From Dioscorea cayenensis subsp. rotundata (Eukaryota > Streptophyta > Magnoliopsida > Dioscoreales > Dioscoreaceae), in assembly GCF_009730915.1 (NCBI RefSeq), contig NC_052488.1:21818305-21882304 (forward strand): 64,000 nucleotides of DNA, in the 5' to 3' direction. The position numbers and the translations under genes are program-made. Positions 22,923 through 36,439 of the stretch are shown piece after piece. Numbering within the stretch: position 1 is the stretch's first letter; each line of letters starts with the position of its first letter. Below the pieces are notes generated by a model. The model was not told the DNA's origin. It made no database searches and saw only the letters and a program-made list of their open reading frames with translations.

Positions 22923-25900
22923 TTACTTGGGATTGTCAGATGACATCCGACGACCATAGATGGCAGCCTCTTTCTCAGCCCGTTTTTGTGCAGCTCTTCT
23001 CTCCTTCCGCCTTGCATCCCTTGTATCTGTATCAGCCTTCACTTTCTGCATCACTACATCAAAACCAGGAATTGTTCGCTCCAATTTGTTGTATACTCTG
23101 TAGCTCAGGTTGGAGAAAATTCTGAACATTCTCTGCACAATTTTACAGAACACAATTCACAGTGAGGAGGATTTTATATGCATCACACTTTCCCTTAGTT
23201 AATGAAGCGAAGCATCATCATCATGAGATCATTATGCTCTTTCAATTTATTTTGAGATGGAAGGAGTGCTCCCACAATAGTTGTGCACTTGCGATCTCTA
23301 ATGGTAGACAAAAAATGAAGAATCAATTTGACCAAAGAATGTCTTTCACTCAACTAATTGACACTATCGGCGGAAAATAAAATTATAATAGTACCACACA
23401 GATTGTAAATTTAGTAAATCGAAGGTTACTAATTTTAAAAATGTCAAAGTTGAATCATAATTAAGTGATTCATGTATGAGTTGTATTACCTTAACATCCT
23501 TGTTCCAACGTTGGATGTACGGAGGGCCTGTTGTGAAGGAACCAAGAGGCTCGCGGAACCACTCGCCTTCACATGTTATTAGATCCATGGCTTGTTCTAT
23601 GCTAAGAACCTCCCAGGGCCTTAAGTTTGGGATGATTTTTGCAAGGCGGTACCTGCCGAAATAAAGAATCCATAAATTATCTCTAATTAGACGGCTGGAG
23701 GTAACATAAAATTTAAAAAAAAGATTGATAAAATAATAGAAAGGGAAGGAGACATAAAGATAAATATTTATAGCAGACTGAGATCTGAAACACCATCCGT
23801 AGGAAAAAGAAATCAATTTAATTGAAATATTTAAAAAATCATATTATTGTCTTAGCTAATTGAACTTACAAAAGCCATGATCACACCCTTAATTTAACTT
23901 ATAAAACATCTATCATAGGTTCCTATAGATGAACTATCAATACACATTAAGCTGCAAAATAGATGGACTGGGTTACCCTTCCCGTATCTTAATATACTCA
24001 CGAATAGTAGAAGAAAGTGACTTTATTGAAAAGAATAAAGCAACATTTGATGAATCTAACCTTAGCTCTTTGGAGATGTATTTGTTTGGCATAAAGTCAG
24101 CTTCCAAAATTGAGGTCAGTTCAGATCCACTGGCCCAAAGAAATAATGCATGGCTGGGAGTCCTTACACCAGGCCAAATTCCACCATTTGCTGCAAGAAC
24201 AGCCATGTCTCGCTTCTTGCTTTCGATGGCTTCATCCTGCAACTGTTTATATGTTTTCCACTCAAAGCCCTTAAGAGGTTTCCAAGGTGGTATGCCCTTC
24301 TGTAGCTTATGAAGGAAAGCTGTTGCAGCAGCACCTAGTCTGACTGTAAATTAAACGAAGCATTAGCAATCATATATAAGGCTGCTCTTTTATCATCACT
24401 AAGCTAGCAATCGATCAATCTATCAAAATACAACAATGGTCAAAGATGTTGAAGATTGACTCAAGCCCAACAATAGCATGAAAATCTGCATGATCATTCA
24501 AGACTCAAACAAGGAACCATTCATTGGTGGAAGATAGGCAACTTTGATTGAAAATGAACAAACCTTCCCAGGTAGCAATTGCTTTTTCTAAGCCGTAAAC
24601 CATTCCAATGGGTGCCCATTCATCCATGTCTTCACCCCAAATGAAAGTGTGTGTATCAATTATCCCGCCAGCCCAGGCAGTCTTAAGAGTGATAAGCTCC
24701 AATGGTCCTCTTGTACGTCCTAGGCGATCTTTGTAGTACCAGCCACCACTTCTCATTATAACTACAAATTGATAAGTGATAATTAGGAACAAAGGCAAGG
24801 AAAAAGAAAACGCAAATTGTGTAACAATCATGAAAACAAACGATAGCCACCACAAGAAGGAAAGACAACCATAAACTTTATCTCTCACATGGACTAAACC
24901 ATTATATTTTTGTCCTTATGCAAACTCAAAATGATTAAAGAAATCAAGAACAATTATTAGATACATAGATGAAGTTGCAGAAGAACGTAGTCATCACAAC
25001 AGGACACACTGTTAACAAGAAAAAATAGTCTCAAAGGAAGGCTTAGTAGCGTTAAGGTGATGAATAACATGACATTGATATAAATCCCCAAACAAAGCAG
25101 ATAATTTGAAGGGTAGGTACTCAAGCTGAGAAGGTAAGGACCCCTTACAAGAGAAAAAATAAATTCGCAGCACTAGTTGATAAAATTTGCATTTGAACTT
25201 CAACCAACACAAGCTATTTCCAACTTCAGAGTCTTATAATGACTAACCAGTTTCAAGAACATCATATAGCAGCAACTAATACAGTTTTTTTCCTTCAATG
25301 GAGATTCGGAAAACCTTGTCCTCTTCACTTATCAGGCTATCCAAATTGATGCTCAGCAGTATTCCCGAGAGGTACCATACATTGTCCTATTAACATGCTA
25401 CATCTTGATCAGGTTTAAAGTGCATATATGGGGCATATGCAGCAACATCTCAAATATATTAGCAGTTTTCCAAATAAAATGATTGTTTGTTTGTCATTCA
25501 GATACCTAATAAAAATGCAAATTCAAGGATAAACAGTTAACATCGCCACAAGTTTGAGTCATTAAGTTTTCACGGCTAGTGACTCTTATCACTATCATCA
25601 TGCATTGAAAGAAAAAGAAAATCCAGACATATAATTGATCCTAAAATTCATGTTTTTCATCCGCATAAAGTGATAGAATGAGAAAATTCAAACTCACAGT
25701 CGTAATATCGCTTCTCCAGCCTTTTATACCCAATGGCCTGCGCAACGTCAATGGGGCGGCCGGGAGGGTAAGACCGCTGCCGGAATCCCCATAACCCAAA
25801 AAAGAACTGCCTTGCCCAATCCCAAAACTTGTCGTCGGATTCCTTCTTGGTCTTGATTGCCTTCCTCGGCATTGGCCGGCCATCGAGCCCCGGGACATGC

Positions 25901-26394
25901 GGCAGCTTCTTCCACAACTTCCTATCCTCCCACCGGTACGGGTGCTCGTTCTCCTTGAGCTCCATCTCATTCATTATGTCAGCAATCTTCTCAGCGCGGC
26001 GGAGGAATTGAACAACAGGGCTGCTATTGAAGCCATCCCACCACTGTTTGTTCTCCTCGATCTCCTCCTGGGTAGGGTTTTCCTTCTTAACTATGAACGG
26101 GTCCTCGGTGATGATGCGTTCCACCTCAGGCGTGTGCCGGTAGTCAGGGCGGTGCTCGCACTCCCACCATAACTGCTCCAGCATCTCAGTGAGAGGGCCC
26201 TTAGGCTCCTCCGGTGTCGGAGGTGAGGAAGAGGATGAGGAGGAGATCGAGGGGTTGGGATTAGGGTTTTGGGTGGTGTTTTTGGAGGATAAATTACGGC
26301 TACCGATGAAAGCGAAGGACGGCACGGCGGGGACGGGTTTCGGTGGTTTGGAGAACCAGTTATCGCCGAACCAGCCAAGATTCATGGACGCCAT
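22923..26394 (-). CDS. TIC56: Protein TIC 56, chloroplastic
   Basis: Subunit of the 1-MDa TIC translocon of the chloroplast inner envelope (with TIC20, TIC100 and TIC214), which takes up preproteins; also linked to plastid ribosome assembly. Exons 26394-25698, 24761-24564, 24343-24061, 23652-23490 and 23132-22923 join in phase to 516 aa, close to the length I recall for Arabidopsis. Family landmarks are ECEHRPDYRHTPEVERII, SSPVVQFLRRAEKIADIMNE, the run LDGRPMPRKAIK, and YPPGRPIDVAQAIGYKRLEK. A GYF-like segment covers about 235-285 (GGWYYKDRLGRTRGPLELI ... WGEDMDEWAPI). Later come GVRTPSHALFLWASGSEL and PWEVLSIEQAMD. The N terminus is Pro/Ser-rich; the C terminus is basic, without the acidic tail of Arabidopsis. 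The exon 3/4 junction reads ELRYRLAK. Confidence 0.96.
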
Positions 26395-26520
26395 TGATGG
26401 AGAAAATGGAGGTCGGCGGCGATCGAAGAGGATAAGAGAGACGGACTAGTGCGGGAGCGAAGTGAGGGAGACGAACCCTGGTCTACTGCCTCGCCGGAAC
26501 ACTGTAAGGACCTTGCTTGT

Positions 26521-26583
26521 AAACGGGTTAGTGGGTTACCCGTGAAGTTTTTCGGATCAAAGAGAAAACCCGATAACCCGTTT
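26521..26583. repeat. Small inverted repeat upstream of TIC56
   Basis: AAACGGGTTA (26521-26530) is repeated inverted as TAACCCGTTT (26574-26583), 127-189 bp upstream of the TIC56 start. It could be a small foldback or a pair of factor-binding sites. Confidence 0.4.
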
Positions 26584-26990
26584 TGTGCCCTTCTTATCGG
26601 ATCACTTTTAAACCATGCCCAGTAAGATCCGAATCCGAAATAACCACATGAAATATCTGAATTATGGACATGCAAAATAAAATATAACTGTTTTTTATAT
26701 ATAAATGTGAAAAAAAAAAACCAATCCAAAAGATCAAAAGAGACATACTAACACAGAAAAACAAAACGTTCACTAGAGATGGAGGTGATAAAACACAAAC
26801 GATAATCGAAAACAATTGAAGATTATTGCATCAAAAGTTAACTGTAAAAGTCTAGTCAGGGAGGATCACTTGATAAGCTACTTGGTTCTTGTTAAATATT
26901 GGCTTGATATCCTTGTGATGAAGCCAAAATCTTGATCTCTTTTAATCCATGATCTGCAGATTGCTTCTATTGTTTATATAGGGTTATGTT

Positions 26991-27427
26991 TGTTGGGTGT
27001 TGTGTAATGAGAAAAAGAGAAAGATAGAGAGGGTGAGTTCTCTTGTATTTGGAGAGTGAAAAAGAGTGGTGTAGAGGAGAGCTCTTGTTCTCGCTTAATC
27101 TCATTAAAAGCAAGGTAAGACCCTTGTTTTTGAGGTAAAGGCTAGTCCTGAGAGCTTAGTAATCCTCTTGTGGTTTTATGCCTATTTTTTATACTCTTGT
27201 ACTCTTGTTATCCCCCATGATATAGTGAAGCATTGTTTCTCCCCGGATGTAGAGCTTGTTCTTAGCCGAACCACGTTAAATTGGTGTCTCTTACTTTATT
27301 CTTGTGAGATTGGTTGTATGTTATCCTTGCATTGCCCATTCATTGTGTGATTGCTAGGTATTGTGATATTGCACACCAAGTGTTCGACGAATTGCCACAC
27401 TAGTTCCGCGCTTCCTCACGCGCAACA
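26991..27427 (+). mobile_element. Probable Copia-type solo LTR, degenerate
   Basis: Starts TGTTG and ends GCAACA. The interior has the CT/GA-rich leader, CCGGATGTAGAGC, GAACCACGTTAAATTG and the terminal CGCGCTTCCTCACGCGCAAC text typical of plant Copia LTRs. The flanking pentamers ATGTT and ATTCT agree only partly. No second LTR or coding region is present, hence solo LTR. The borders are tentative. Confidence 0.45.
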
Positions 27428-27485
27428 ATTCTTCAAATGTGGGAAGTAGGGGACGCACTAAATTAAGATTTCTTTTGATCGTTCA

Positions 27486-27555
27486 GAATGACTCCTTGAG
27501 GGTAGCCTTATGAGTAGCGATGGACTCCTTGAGGGTAGCCTTATGAGTATCCATC
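27486..27555. repeat. 37-bp tandem duplication
   Basis: GACTCCTTGAGGGTAGCC and the following TTATGAGTA occur twice, at 27489 and again 37 bp on. The second copy is flanked by GCGATG/CATCGC inverted words. Confidence 0.75.
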
Positions 27556-28894
27556 GCTGGATTTATCAAATCAAATAGCATATGATCAATTTTGCATAAA
27601 GTCAAAAGATAAGAAGATACTATTAACGAGAAATTGCAGTTGTTTTGTTTAATCAATATGTTCCACCATACCGCATGAATGAGGAGATTTTCTAAGTCAA
27701 AACAACTATTGGTTCAGTTCTACGAGTGGCCCAAATAGACCAAACCTCTTCGAGGATGGCCGATACATTTGGATATTAAAAAAGACAAAATAGTGTGTCC
27801 ATATTCTTTGTAAGTACATTCCATTAACAAATATTACGCAGTATCTACCACTTAGCAGAGAACACAATGAGTTGTGGAAATACAGTTGTATCCTTTTTAG
27901 CTAGATCTTTTACGGTTAGCACCTTGTTTTCTAAATAATATATATAACTATTTAGTTTCTTTCTTTCTTTTATTATTCAAAATATAATTATTGCACCCAA
28001 TCACGCCCAATCCAAATGCACACAAAATGTCTTTTCCCCAAAAAGAAATGGGCCATTAACAGGCCAGACAGGCAAACAGGCCTCCATGTCTGCAAAAGAA
28101 ACCAAATTGTGGTTTGTCCTCGTAATCTTATGTAGTTATGTCTAACCATTTTTAACAATCATCATTCATATAATTTATCGTTTAGGTTTTTATAATACAA
28201 TAGTTAAACCCTGATTATTAAACCTATAAAATAATAATAATAAAAGCACATGTTAATTATCAAAGAAAAATAATATATTGTCCAGCAAAAGTTGTATTCG
28301 AATAAGCTAGTCTTTCTAACACCTTAATCTCATTGAGTTTTTAGGTTATGAGTTGGGTGCTAATTTAAAAGATCAAAAATGCATTTTAAAAAGTTATTTA
28401 TGTGCAGAATGAGATTTTTCTGTTTTTGTTGATGAAATGTGACAAAACGTATGGCAGAAATGTGTATATGTATGAAGTAAACTTAACAAACCACTATACT
28501 CTCACCTTATATATATATATGAGAGGATTTTATATATGTTTTCACAATGTGCCAAAAGTAGCCATCAATCTCTCTAGTTTGTCTAGTTTGTTGTGAACGA
28601 GAGTTTGCTTCATCATGGATGTGAAATTTCCTATTATTAACTCACCAATGACGGTGCTCATGGAGAACCGATTTATAAAGCTATGATATATAACCCTAAA
28701 TTTTTTACGCTATATATATAAGAAAATAATGATTGTGATTTGATTCATATATTTTTTTTAAAAAAAAAAATCAACCAAATAAGCAAGCATCTTCCAGGCC
28801 CAAAGGACACCATGAGATTTATATCTTAATCAAAAGTGTCCCAGATGACCCTAAAGAGATTTAAATCTTAGTCCAAGGAATGTGGACAGTAGTA

Positions 28895-28895
<1 letters not shown>

Positions 28896-28936
<41 letters not shown>
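28896..28936. repeat. (AAT)n microsatellite
   Basis: About 13 AAT units without interruption. Confidence 0.95.
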
Positions 28937-31889
28937 TCCTTGAAATATTGTGATGAAAGAGATGGCTTGCAAGAGCTATATCAGCAAAATAAAAAATAAT
29001 TAGTACCTAACTCCAGTTTTCTTTCCTTCTACGCTACCATGAATCGCTCCATGATATAAATCTTTTACATTACACACATTATAATTAGCAAAGAAAAAAA
29101 AAACACTGTATCACGGGGAAGAAAAAAAGAAAAACCATTAAGATATATTACTGTCAAGGTTATTTGGACAAGACAATATACATTCATAATGAATGTAGAT
29201 CAATTTTATGTTGTAAGGGATCTGTATTCTTATATATGAACACATAATTATTTGTTATTTTACCAATAGTCTCGGTTAACTAATTACCCTTAACAATAGA
29301 TTCAATAAAAACATCTAACACCTCTAGTCCAAATATCGAAGTACCCATTTATCCATCAATTCACTCCTGATTAATCATCACCTCGAAAAAGTATTTCTTT
29401 ACAGAATCCTCTAGTCATTAGTTTGTTTTTGTGTTGTTCTACCATATTTATAGTTTTTTCATATGTTTTACTCTACTGTATTTTTTTAAAATAAATTAAT
29501 GTTTTATTTATTAAAAAAACACTTTGATTTTATCCTTTTATTGTATTATAGTGTTTTATTTTTTGTAATAATAGATAAATCACAACATATATTAAAATAG
29601 AAAACTCCATAATAACGCCACATAGAAAAATACAACAGAAATATAAAGAAGGTGGGCATCCATCCGGGATCTAACCAAGAGTAATAAGCCTACGTGCATC
29701 TTGTCCTTGATCTGAAGGCTCGGAATTCATTAATTCTTTGCTTGTCACCTCAATTCAATTGAGATAAGACATTGAATGAAAATGAATACCCTTTTGTTTT
29801 GTTTCAGGTGAGATGGCACACCAAGTCAGGGATCTTTCTTTTCTCCATCCTATTAATTAAACCTATAATAATAATAATAATCCATGCATTGCATGCATGC
29901 ATGAATGCACCGACAACTGTTACAATAACACCTGCAGTATTTTACTGTTAATCTTTTCATTATTGGTTCTCAAGTGTGTCATCGTCATTCCTTTGTTTTT
30001 AACCATGTCCTTTTTGTAATTTAAATTATTTATTTATTATTTATTTCTTATCAAGGGGACAAGTTAATGCTTGACTCTGGCCTCTATTTGATGAAATGTC
30101 TCACTTGGTACCATGGCTTGTTCCCTGTCACCTTATCATGCAATATGTTAGCTTACCTCATTGACTAGCTTAGCTCCTTTTGAATTCCATCTTTATTTTC
30201 GGCGCAATATATACATATATATTAATATATATGTGTGTACATGCTTTGTGAGGAAAACATTTATTTGATGATTTTGACTAAGCTTATGGTGTTTGTATGA
30301 CTTTTGATTTATTACTTTGTTGATTTGAAAATAATGATTTTGGTGTTTTAAAAAAAATGGTTTTAAGCATTTTAACAATAAATAAATAAATACACACGCA
30401 CAAGTTTGATTAATTTTTGGGACACAGAATTATATAAAATGAATGAAATGGAAAAAAAAAAAATACCATCTAAGGCATTTTTTAGGCAAATTTTAAAATA
30501 TTAATTTTATAAAACTAATCACTAAAAATTCCATGAAAAAGTGTCAATTAAAAAAAATCACATATCATCCGTGATTAAAAAAAATTATAAGCTACATAAA
30601 ATTGGAGATAAAATATACAAAATGTGTCAAAATCCACTGCTGGTGAAATTAGGTCAAACAAAACAAAAGAATTGAAGTGGACATCCAAGAGAAAATTACA
30701 AGAATTTTGATCATTCCTCTGAAGTGATGTTAATATTACTAAAAAAAATCAACCACTTAGCCTGAATGCACAATTAGAGTCTAGTCACCGAATATATATA
30801 GTGGTGAAGAGTAAAATAACTTATTTTTTCGGTTGATGGTTTTCATCAAGGATTCTAATTTAGGCATTTTTAAGTTTAAGCTTCAAGGTATATATATAGA
30901 TCCCATTCATATTATATATTTAATTTTTTTTAAAAAAATTATTTATGAAAACGAATTGGTGTTACGACCGTTTAGATTAATCTTTCCCGACCTTTTTACT
31001 CTTGAGATTTGTGAAATAACTGATGGTACTTATGATTAAATAAAGAACATTGTTAAAAAAAAAAAGAAAAAGAAAATGAGAATAAACATTGGATTGTGTG
31101 ACATGAAGAACAAATTTCCCAAGCTCCAAAATCTTTAATCACAAGTATCTGAACATAAAAAGTCCATGAAATGGATCCAAAAATGATGTAAAAATTTGAC
31201 ATCTTTGCACTAAAAACGGCCACCTGAAAAAGTGAAGGTTCAAATCATCATGCTCTCTTGGGGAGAACAAATTCTTTTGCTGTATTAGCCCTCCTCATCA
31301 CTTAATTAAAGACAATAAAAAAAAAGTCCGATGATCAATTATTAATAAAACTCGCATTTTATTTTTTTAGTATTTCAAAATCATAATTAAAAATTATAAA
31401 TACAACCAGTTTTTGTCGGCAAAGATGTTAAGTCGAGAATTCCGATAAACTTTAAAATCATGATAATCATTCATTCAGATACTACCTAAAAATTTTTAGT
31501 AACTCCTTAGAATTTCAAATTTATTGCGATTTAATTTTTTTTATTTATTTTTCTTTTAACATGTCTTTAGTTGATGATGTGACAATTCATATGAAATGCA
31601 TGATGCCGAATTCATAAATAAATTTACTACTTTCATCTTGTTATATAATAAAATATATATATATATATATAATTTGAATTTTATTTGGTTAGTTTTAAAT
31701 TACAACAAAACAATTATATTTTAACAAATATAAAATTACATAATTAATTTCATAAATTTTAAAACATTTCTATCATCAATAGCCAATCAAAATTCACAAA
31801 ATTAAAATTAAAAATTAGATTAGTTTGCTAAACCATCAAAATTGGTATATTTTTAAAAACTAGAAAAAGAAATTAGTGAGATAGAAAAG

Positions 31890-32215
31890 GGTGGGGGCCC
31901 AAATGTCAAATCCGGGTGAGAGATCCGGATGTCGGCGACCGAGTTGACACCGAGTCAAACGGGGGAATCGGGTCCCACCCAACGTGGATCATCCCCGTAT
32001 TTCTCGCCCAGCCACAAGTTCCCAACCTCTCTTTCTCACCTGCCGTACGATCATCGAATTGACGAAACTACCCCCGCACGTTATTTATTTTTACTGCCGC
32101 ACCCAACGCGCTCGCCGCCATAATTCCATCATCATGATGATTGCCAACGTTTGGCGGGAAAGACATTTTTGCTTACGTGTCATGCCAGCTGGCACTTGTG
32201 ACTCCCTTTTATGAT
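31890..32215. other. GC-rich island in AT-rich desert, with E2F-like palindrome
   Basis: A sharp rise in GC content, flanked on both sides by AT-rich DNA. It contains GATCCGGATGTCGG, a CACCGAGTCAA word and, at 32150-32161, TTTGGCGGGAAA, which is an E2F consensus on both strands. Short open frames here show no family similarity. Possible explanations are a distal control element, a noncoding-RNA promoter, or the CpG-rich relic of a transposon or gene. Confidence 0.4.
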
Positions 32216-35200
32216 AATAATAATAAGTTAAATATAAGTTCAATTATTACATGAAACAATTCTGATAAAATGTGAGAATTTTTTTATGTTTAGTCATAAA
32301 ATTGAGTTTTTTTTCTTTAATTTTTAATTTTTAATGTAGTTGATGTCTTTCTTTAAAAAGATAATAATTATTAAAAAAAAAAAGAAGAAGAGGAGTTAAT
32401 TAGTGGATTGCTTTAAACACATCAGCTTTAATTTGCTGATGTTGCTCTTGCCTTTGTTTTTGCCATGTTTTTATTAAGTTAATTATGAAGATGATTTTAA
32501 CTTTGATATATCAATGTGGTTTATTTTATTTTATTTTATTTATTTATTTAAAAAGAATAAGATCATGAGTGTTTCTTTTTTCTCCTTTTTTTTTAACACT
32601 CCATTGACAACCAAGCAGCAGCTAATCTTTAAATGAATCAGCACAAACAAAGATCAATCATGTTTGATAATACATTTCAATTGATTGATGTGAGATGCTT
32701 TCTCTTAATAATATAACTTTGTTTTAGATCTTGTTAACATGACAAATGATCTAAATAAAAGCTACATATATATATGCTAGCTACCTAGCTTGTCCTTGAG
32801 GATCAATATTGCCAACAAAACCTCAACTTAGGCCTTTCATTTTCTCATTGTTTCTCCCAGATCAGAACCTTCAATATAACGACAACGATATATAAATATT
32901 AACCTCATGTAAATCTAAACATTGTTTTCAATCTTATTAATATTTATGTATATAATTCTTTATATTTCTCATTTTAGTCTTATTCTAGAGTTCAATATAT
33001 ATAGGTTCACTTGCAAAAATGCAACCATATATATAGATATAAATATATAAATATATATATACAGTATCATCCAAAGGCATCTGATGGTCCTCAAGTTCTA
33101 CATGTTTTGTTATTTTACATACTTATAGTACGATTCCTTGGACATTTATCATGAGTATGTCCCAGTGTTTATTCCTTTTGTCTTCATAGTGGCCCTGTTT
33201 ATATATATATTATGCATCAAGATACTGATTTAACCATTATATAAATAATTAAAAGTATATTAATATTAGCAGTGTACTTTAAGCGTGCTTTCACCGCTTC
33301 ATCACTTTATATACATATATATATATATTTCTCAATTAATATCATTGTACTTCATAATGCATAATCAAGTAACTAGTTTAATTTCTACTCAAAGAGTTTC
33401 AAATGAGTATTAAAAACATTATAATGTGATGCTAAATTAATATTGCGTGAGGACTACCGCACTTGGAATATAATAAGATGGAATGAGTCTTGTTATGTAA
33501 GTGTATTAATTGGTGCAATCATAGAATTAATGAATGCTCTAGCTTATCATGAATGATTTATTATTAATTAACAAATGAAAATATCTTAAATGAGTTCAAA
33601 ACTCGAAAAAATTTGAGGACGTACAAGTGATCATCCCACGCGTGATGGAAATTTTTATCATTAATGATTGTGCTAATCATTGAGTCATTTTTAGATCTCT
33701 ATACCACCAACACCATCTACCACCTTCTTATATTTTATATTTAAGAAGTTGCTATTCCACCTGATAGTCACCATGAGTCAAAAAAAACTTTAAAAAATAA
33801 AAGTATACATTTGTTAAATAGTCTAATTAGATAGCTATATATTATATATAATGAATTTAAATTTCATTAAGTTAGTTTAAGATATATAAATTAAGAAGTA
33901 CATTTGTTTTTTTGAAAAAAAGAAAGATGGATTGATAACCTACAAATATTTCTATGCATGAGAATGTTAAAAACTAGCTGTAAATAAAAGAGTAACAATT
34001 CTAGGAACACAAATTAACCACTATATATAGAGGAAGAACACGAGAAGATTAATATAGACTAATTAAGTGAGCAACACTATGGTCATTATGATCATATTGT
34101 TTGTTGTTCAATCTTTATTGGATTTTGGCTTTTCAAGTCCAAACTAAATCAATAAACAAGGAAATTCATTGAGAAAAATAGTTAGTAATTAAGAACAGAA
34201 TGCATGGTTTCAAGAGTACTTACTTACAGCACAACAAAGAGTACATATTCACGTGGAGTTAGATGAAATAAAAATAGGAAAAACACAGAAGAAAAAAACG
34301 AAAAAGGCTCTCAAGAGTAGATAAACAGTGGAATCAACAAGCCATGGAAGTACCATGTGAAAGCAAGTCATTAATTGAGTCCTTCGTACCACTGATTTTA
34401 ATTAATTAACTTTGATTGTATCCTAAGCAATGATCTAGCTGCTAAATAATAAGCTGTTTTTTTTATTATTATTTCTCTAATTTGGTTGTGAAATTAATTT
34501 TGAGGAATGTAATGAAACTTTTAAAATACTAATAATAATAACAATAACATTTCCTCAATTTGTATGAAATATATATAATCCCAGCAGGTAATCTTCACAA
34601 GCTCACACACACCAACTTGTCTTTTCACTTCCTCACTCAATAAATCATGATTTGTTATAACATTTGCCTCTATATTTATAACACAAAATTAAAGAATTAA
34701 GAAAGTAATTAATAATATATAATGTTGAAGAAGAAGAAGTGCAGGTAGTAGAGTAGTAAATTAGTAAGATGAAGGGTGGGGTCAACAAGTTGAAAGTAAG
34801 CAGTACAAACAATAAATAGAGAGGTTCATAGTTATGGCAGAGACCAAGAAGACAGAATGAAAAGAAGATGATGGGACCTGAGCATGGTGGGGGTTTGCGG
34901 CCTTTTATCTATCTTATCAGTTATCATCCCTTCTTTCAATCCACATTAATTCTCATACTACTTAGCACTTCTCAAGATTAATTAATTAACTCTCTCATAT
35001 TTCTCAACAAGAAACAACACCACATTATATATATTTGTACTTATAATTCAATTGTAAGTCTAGAACACTGTCACTATATAAATATAAATATTAAAAGGAG
35101 TGAATATTATTGTGTGATGCGGGGATGATGTTAGCAATGGCAGAAGAGAAGAGAAGAGAAGAGTGAGTGCACGTGTGCTGCTGGCTGAGAGTTTGAAGAA

Positions 35201-35430
35201 AAATGGGGACCAGGCATGAACAGTACATATATGGAGATGTAGAAACTAGAAAGAGAGAAGAAAGATTGAAATTTTTGGGGTGCAAGTTCCACATTTTTTG
35301 AGCAAAATGAAAATCTCCATTCAGTCATGATCATGTGAATTTTAATTATATAGTTCTATATAATTAAATTCCAAGAAAACAAAGAGAACAAAGAGAGAGA
35401 GAGAGAGATAGAAAGAAAATGAGAGAGAGA

Positions 35431-36090
35431 TCAAGAAGCAGAAGAAGCACCAGGTTGATGATCATCTGAGTTTGGAGCAGTAGCAGCATCAGCAGTAGCA
35501 AGAAGAGGAGGAGGAGGAGCAGAAGAGGAGGAAGCGGCGGTTGTGGTGGCGGCGGCGGCGGAGGAGGAGGAAGAAGGAGGAAGGCGTTTCCGCTTCTTCT
35601 TCTCGTAAGGGATGCCACGAGCGCGAGCTTGGGTTTCACGGACTTCACGGAGATAGATGCGGACAGCGCGAGCGGCAAAAGGGTTGGATTCAGGACGGCC
35701 ACCGGATTCCTCGAAAGCAGCACGGAGACGGCCGATGAGAGCGTCGAGAGAACCCCAGGCTTGGCGGAGAGGGCAAGAACAAGGGGCTGGAGGGTTGGGG
35801 TTGGAGAAGTAAGGGCAAGAAGAAGAGTGAACCTTAGTTTTGCCGAACTGGTCTAGATATTTGAGGAACTCGATGACATGAGCTCCGCTGCAGCGTGAGA
35901 GAGCTAGTGGTGGTTTGTGATTCCTCAAGTATTGCTGGAAAGTGTTCCAATCTCTTCTTTTTTGCGCTTCGTACCTACTTGGTTGCTGTTGTTGTTGCTG
36001 TTGATGTTGCTGTTGCTGTTGCTGTTGATGTTGTGAAGAAGAGGAAGAAGAAGGAGGAGGAGGAGGAGGAGTAGGAAGAGAAGGATCCAT
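35431..36090 (-). CDS. LSH: ALOG-domain transcription factor (LSH/G1-like), intronless
   Basis: Plant nuclear protein of the ALOG (DUF640) family, which controls boundaries, light-dependent growth and inflorescence form. The 219-aa frame is one exon. Residues 2-37 are low-complexity: a proline run, a serine run and a glutamine tract broken by histidines. The ALOG domain covers about 38-163: [20 protein letters not shown], then the run [20 protein letters not shown], the zinc-ribbon insert (H...SCPYF...PCSCPL) and [20 protein letters not shown], ending [12 protein letters not shown], which is also the nuclear signal. The tail is Ser/Ala/Pro-rich. The ATG at 36090 is the first in frame. Membership is secure; the exact LSH/G1L orthologue is not determined. 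Confidence 0.93.
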   Translation of the reverse strand: MDPSLPTPPPPPPSSSSSSQHQQQQQQQHQQQQQQQPSRYEAQKRRDWNTFQQYLRNHKPPLALSRCSGAHVIEFLKYLDQFGKTKVHSSSCPYFSNPNPPAPCSCPLRQAWGSLDALIGRLRAAFEESGGRPESNPFAARAVRIYLREVRETQARARGIPYEKKKRKRLPPSSSSSAAAATTTAASSSSAPPPPLLATADAATAPNSDDHQPGASSAS

Positions 36091-36415
36091 GGAAGAGATG
36101 GAGATGGAGTACTCAGGGATCTTTTTTCATGGTAAGGGAGAGAGAGAGAGGGGAGAGAGGAAGGAGGAGAAGGAGGAGGTTAAAAGGGAAGGGGGTGATG
36201 GAGGAGGTGGGGATGGCCCGCCATTGGAGATGAAGATGGAGATGTGAGAGCTGGGGATGGGCAGCAGCAACACACACGCTTGTTGAATAGTTAGATGCTG
36301 CTGCTTCTACTTGATGAGTTGGAGACTTGGAGTTAGAGTTGGAGATAGACAAAAGGAAAACTCACATTCTTTCTTGCTTACTATTTACCCTCATTCACAC
36401 ATTCATTCAGTCATT

Positions 36416-36438
36416 TGTGTGTGTGTGTGTGTGTGTGT
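36416..36438. repeat. (TG)n microsatellite upstream of the ALOG gene
   Basis: Eleven TG units, 326 bp upstream of the ALOG start codon; the DNA between is GA/CT-rich leader-like sequence. Confidence 0.9.
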
Positions 36439-36439
36439 T

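Larger units (their letters stand above)
26600..35430. other. Gene desert between TIC56 and the ALOG gene
   Basis: Nearly 9 kb without a protein gene that I can support. It contains a probable solo LTR (26991-27427), a 37-bp tandem duplication (27486-27555), an (AAT)n run, a LINE tail near 29.56 kb, and a GC-rich island at 31.89-32.21 kb. The rest is AT-rich and featureless to me. Confidence 0.6.

Noticed and set aside
24505-24888. Single 127-codon frame taken as a separate gene
   Set aside because: It is TIC56 exon 2 with intron sequence on both sides.
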